6,702 bases of DNA, from assembly GCA_027364495.1 (NCBI GenBank), contig DAHXPE010000553.1:1-6702 (forward strand), read 5' to 3'. Shown here in pieces: positions 6,530 through 6,702 of this stretch (its first letter is position 1; each line of letters starts with the position of its first letter). Source of the DNA: Candidatus Heimdallarchaeota archaeon (GTDB lineage Archaea > Asgardarchaeota > Heimdallarchaeia > Hodarchaeales > LC-3). Under the pieces are notes generated by a model, which worked only from the letters and a program-made list of their open reading frames with translations, did not search any database and had not been told where the DNA came from. Both the position numbers and the translations under genes were made by a program.

Positions 6530-6559
6530 TCTTAACTTTACAAATTAATTTGTTGAAAA

Positions 6560-6584
6560 TTGAAAAATGATCTTCATTTTTCAA
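6560..6584. repeat. Perfect 11-bp inverted repeat (hairpin) with 3-base loop
   Basis: TTGAAAAATGA (6560-6570) and TCATTTTTCAA (6574-6584) are exact reverse complements around the loop TCT. It is flanked by another, looser inverted pair, TTAACTTTA (6532-6540) and TAAAGTTAA (6586-6594). It lies about 70 bases upstream of the HEAT gene, so it could be an operator-like site for that operon, a terminator for a gene coming from the right, or a structure that promoted the nearby inversion. Confidence 0.6.
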
Positions 6585-6702
6585 ATAAAGTTAAATTATA
6601 AGACTTTAAAAAATTTGTTAGTGGAAAGAAAAGATTTTTTGTTACAGACATTTCAATCAAATGAAACTTATGTTGATGATAAACTAGATATTTTCAAGAA
6701 AG
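6567..6702 (+). CDS. Open frame running off the right edge, partly an inverted copy of the HEAT gene; possibly not real
   Basis: An ATG at 6567 opens a frame that stays open to the window edge (45 codons). Residues 21-45 (RKDFLLQTFQSNETYVDDKL and on) equal residues 16-40 of the HEAT protein except for Asp in place of Glu. The first 20 residues resemble nothing I know, and no ribosome binding site is evident. If the inverted copy is a genuine paralogue, this is the 5' end of a second HEAT gene, divergent from the first; GTG 6621 and TTG 6615 are alternative starts. If the junction is a template-switch artefact, the frame is only an accident of the join. I lean to the second reading. Confidence 0.25.
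   Translation, partial: MIFIFQIKLNYKTLKNLLVERKDFLLQTFQSNETYVDDKLDIFKK
6627..6702 (+). repeat. Right arm of the 76-bp inverted repeat, cut by the window edge
   Basis: This is the inverted copy of 6372-6447. The single difference is T at 6635 where the other arm implies A; 6636-6702 is then perfect. Similarity stops abruptly before 6627, and the 179-base spacer shows no matching continuation. The arm reaches the last base of the window. Confidence 0.9.

Noticed and set aside
1..6702. CRISPR array, insertion sequence or integrase/attachment site
   Set aside because: No regularly spaced direct repeats, transposase or integrase motifs, or terminal repeats flanking a gene were found; the only sizeable repeat is the inverted copy at the right edge.

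Overview
The window reads as an AT-rich (roughly one-third G+C by eye) archaeal chromosome fragment, most likely from an Asgard archaeon. Three things point there. A short archaeal-type UbiD decarboxylase resembles the enzyme of the modified archaeal mevalonate pathway. The sequences before the genes look like archaeal TATA elements, mostly with short leaders. A large protein joins a WD40-like propeller, a winged helix, a zinc ribbon and a C4HC3 (PHD/RING-like) finger, a mix otherwise typical of eukaryotes. The assignment is inference; there is no rRNA or other phylogenetic marker here.

Layout. 1-135 is a gene-free leader with a promoter. 136-1338 (+) is a complete class I/II PLP-dependent aminotransferase. 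1359-2321 (-) converges on it and encodes a ten-helix EamA/DMT-family transporter; an oligo-T tract in the 20-bp gap probably ends its transcript. 2341-2766 looks intergenic but holds a decayed fragment of an undecaprenyl/polyprenyl-diphosphate phosphatase gene (uppP-like): two stop codons at family-conserved positions, a +1 frameshift, no start codon, and about two thirds of the 3' part missing. 2767-4017 (+) is the intact UbiD-family decarboxylase, probably trans-anhydromevalonate 5-phosphate decarboxylase, so the remnant and the intact gene both belong to polyprenyl/isoprenoid metabolism.

4027-6492 (-) is a two-gene operon converging on the decarboxylase. The upstream gene (5899-6492) is a small HEAT-repeat alpha-solenoid protein starting with TTG. 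Three bases after it comes the 622-residue propeller/coiled-coil/winged-helix/zinc-finger protein, whose ribosome binding site lies in the last codons of the HEAT gene. Tight coupling of a solenoid protein and a propeller-RING-like protein suggests a complex. This pair is the best candidate here for an undescribed system, possibly an Asgard ubiquitin-ligase-like, scaffold or tethering module.

6493-6702 carries the operon promoter region, a strong 11-bp hairpin, and then 76 bases at the window edge that are an inverted copy (one mismatch) of codons 16-40 of the HEAT gene. The place of the mismatch at the junction suggests template switching, either an amplification/assembly chimera or a real inverted duplication.
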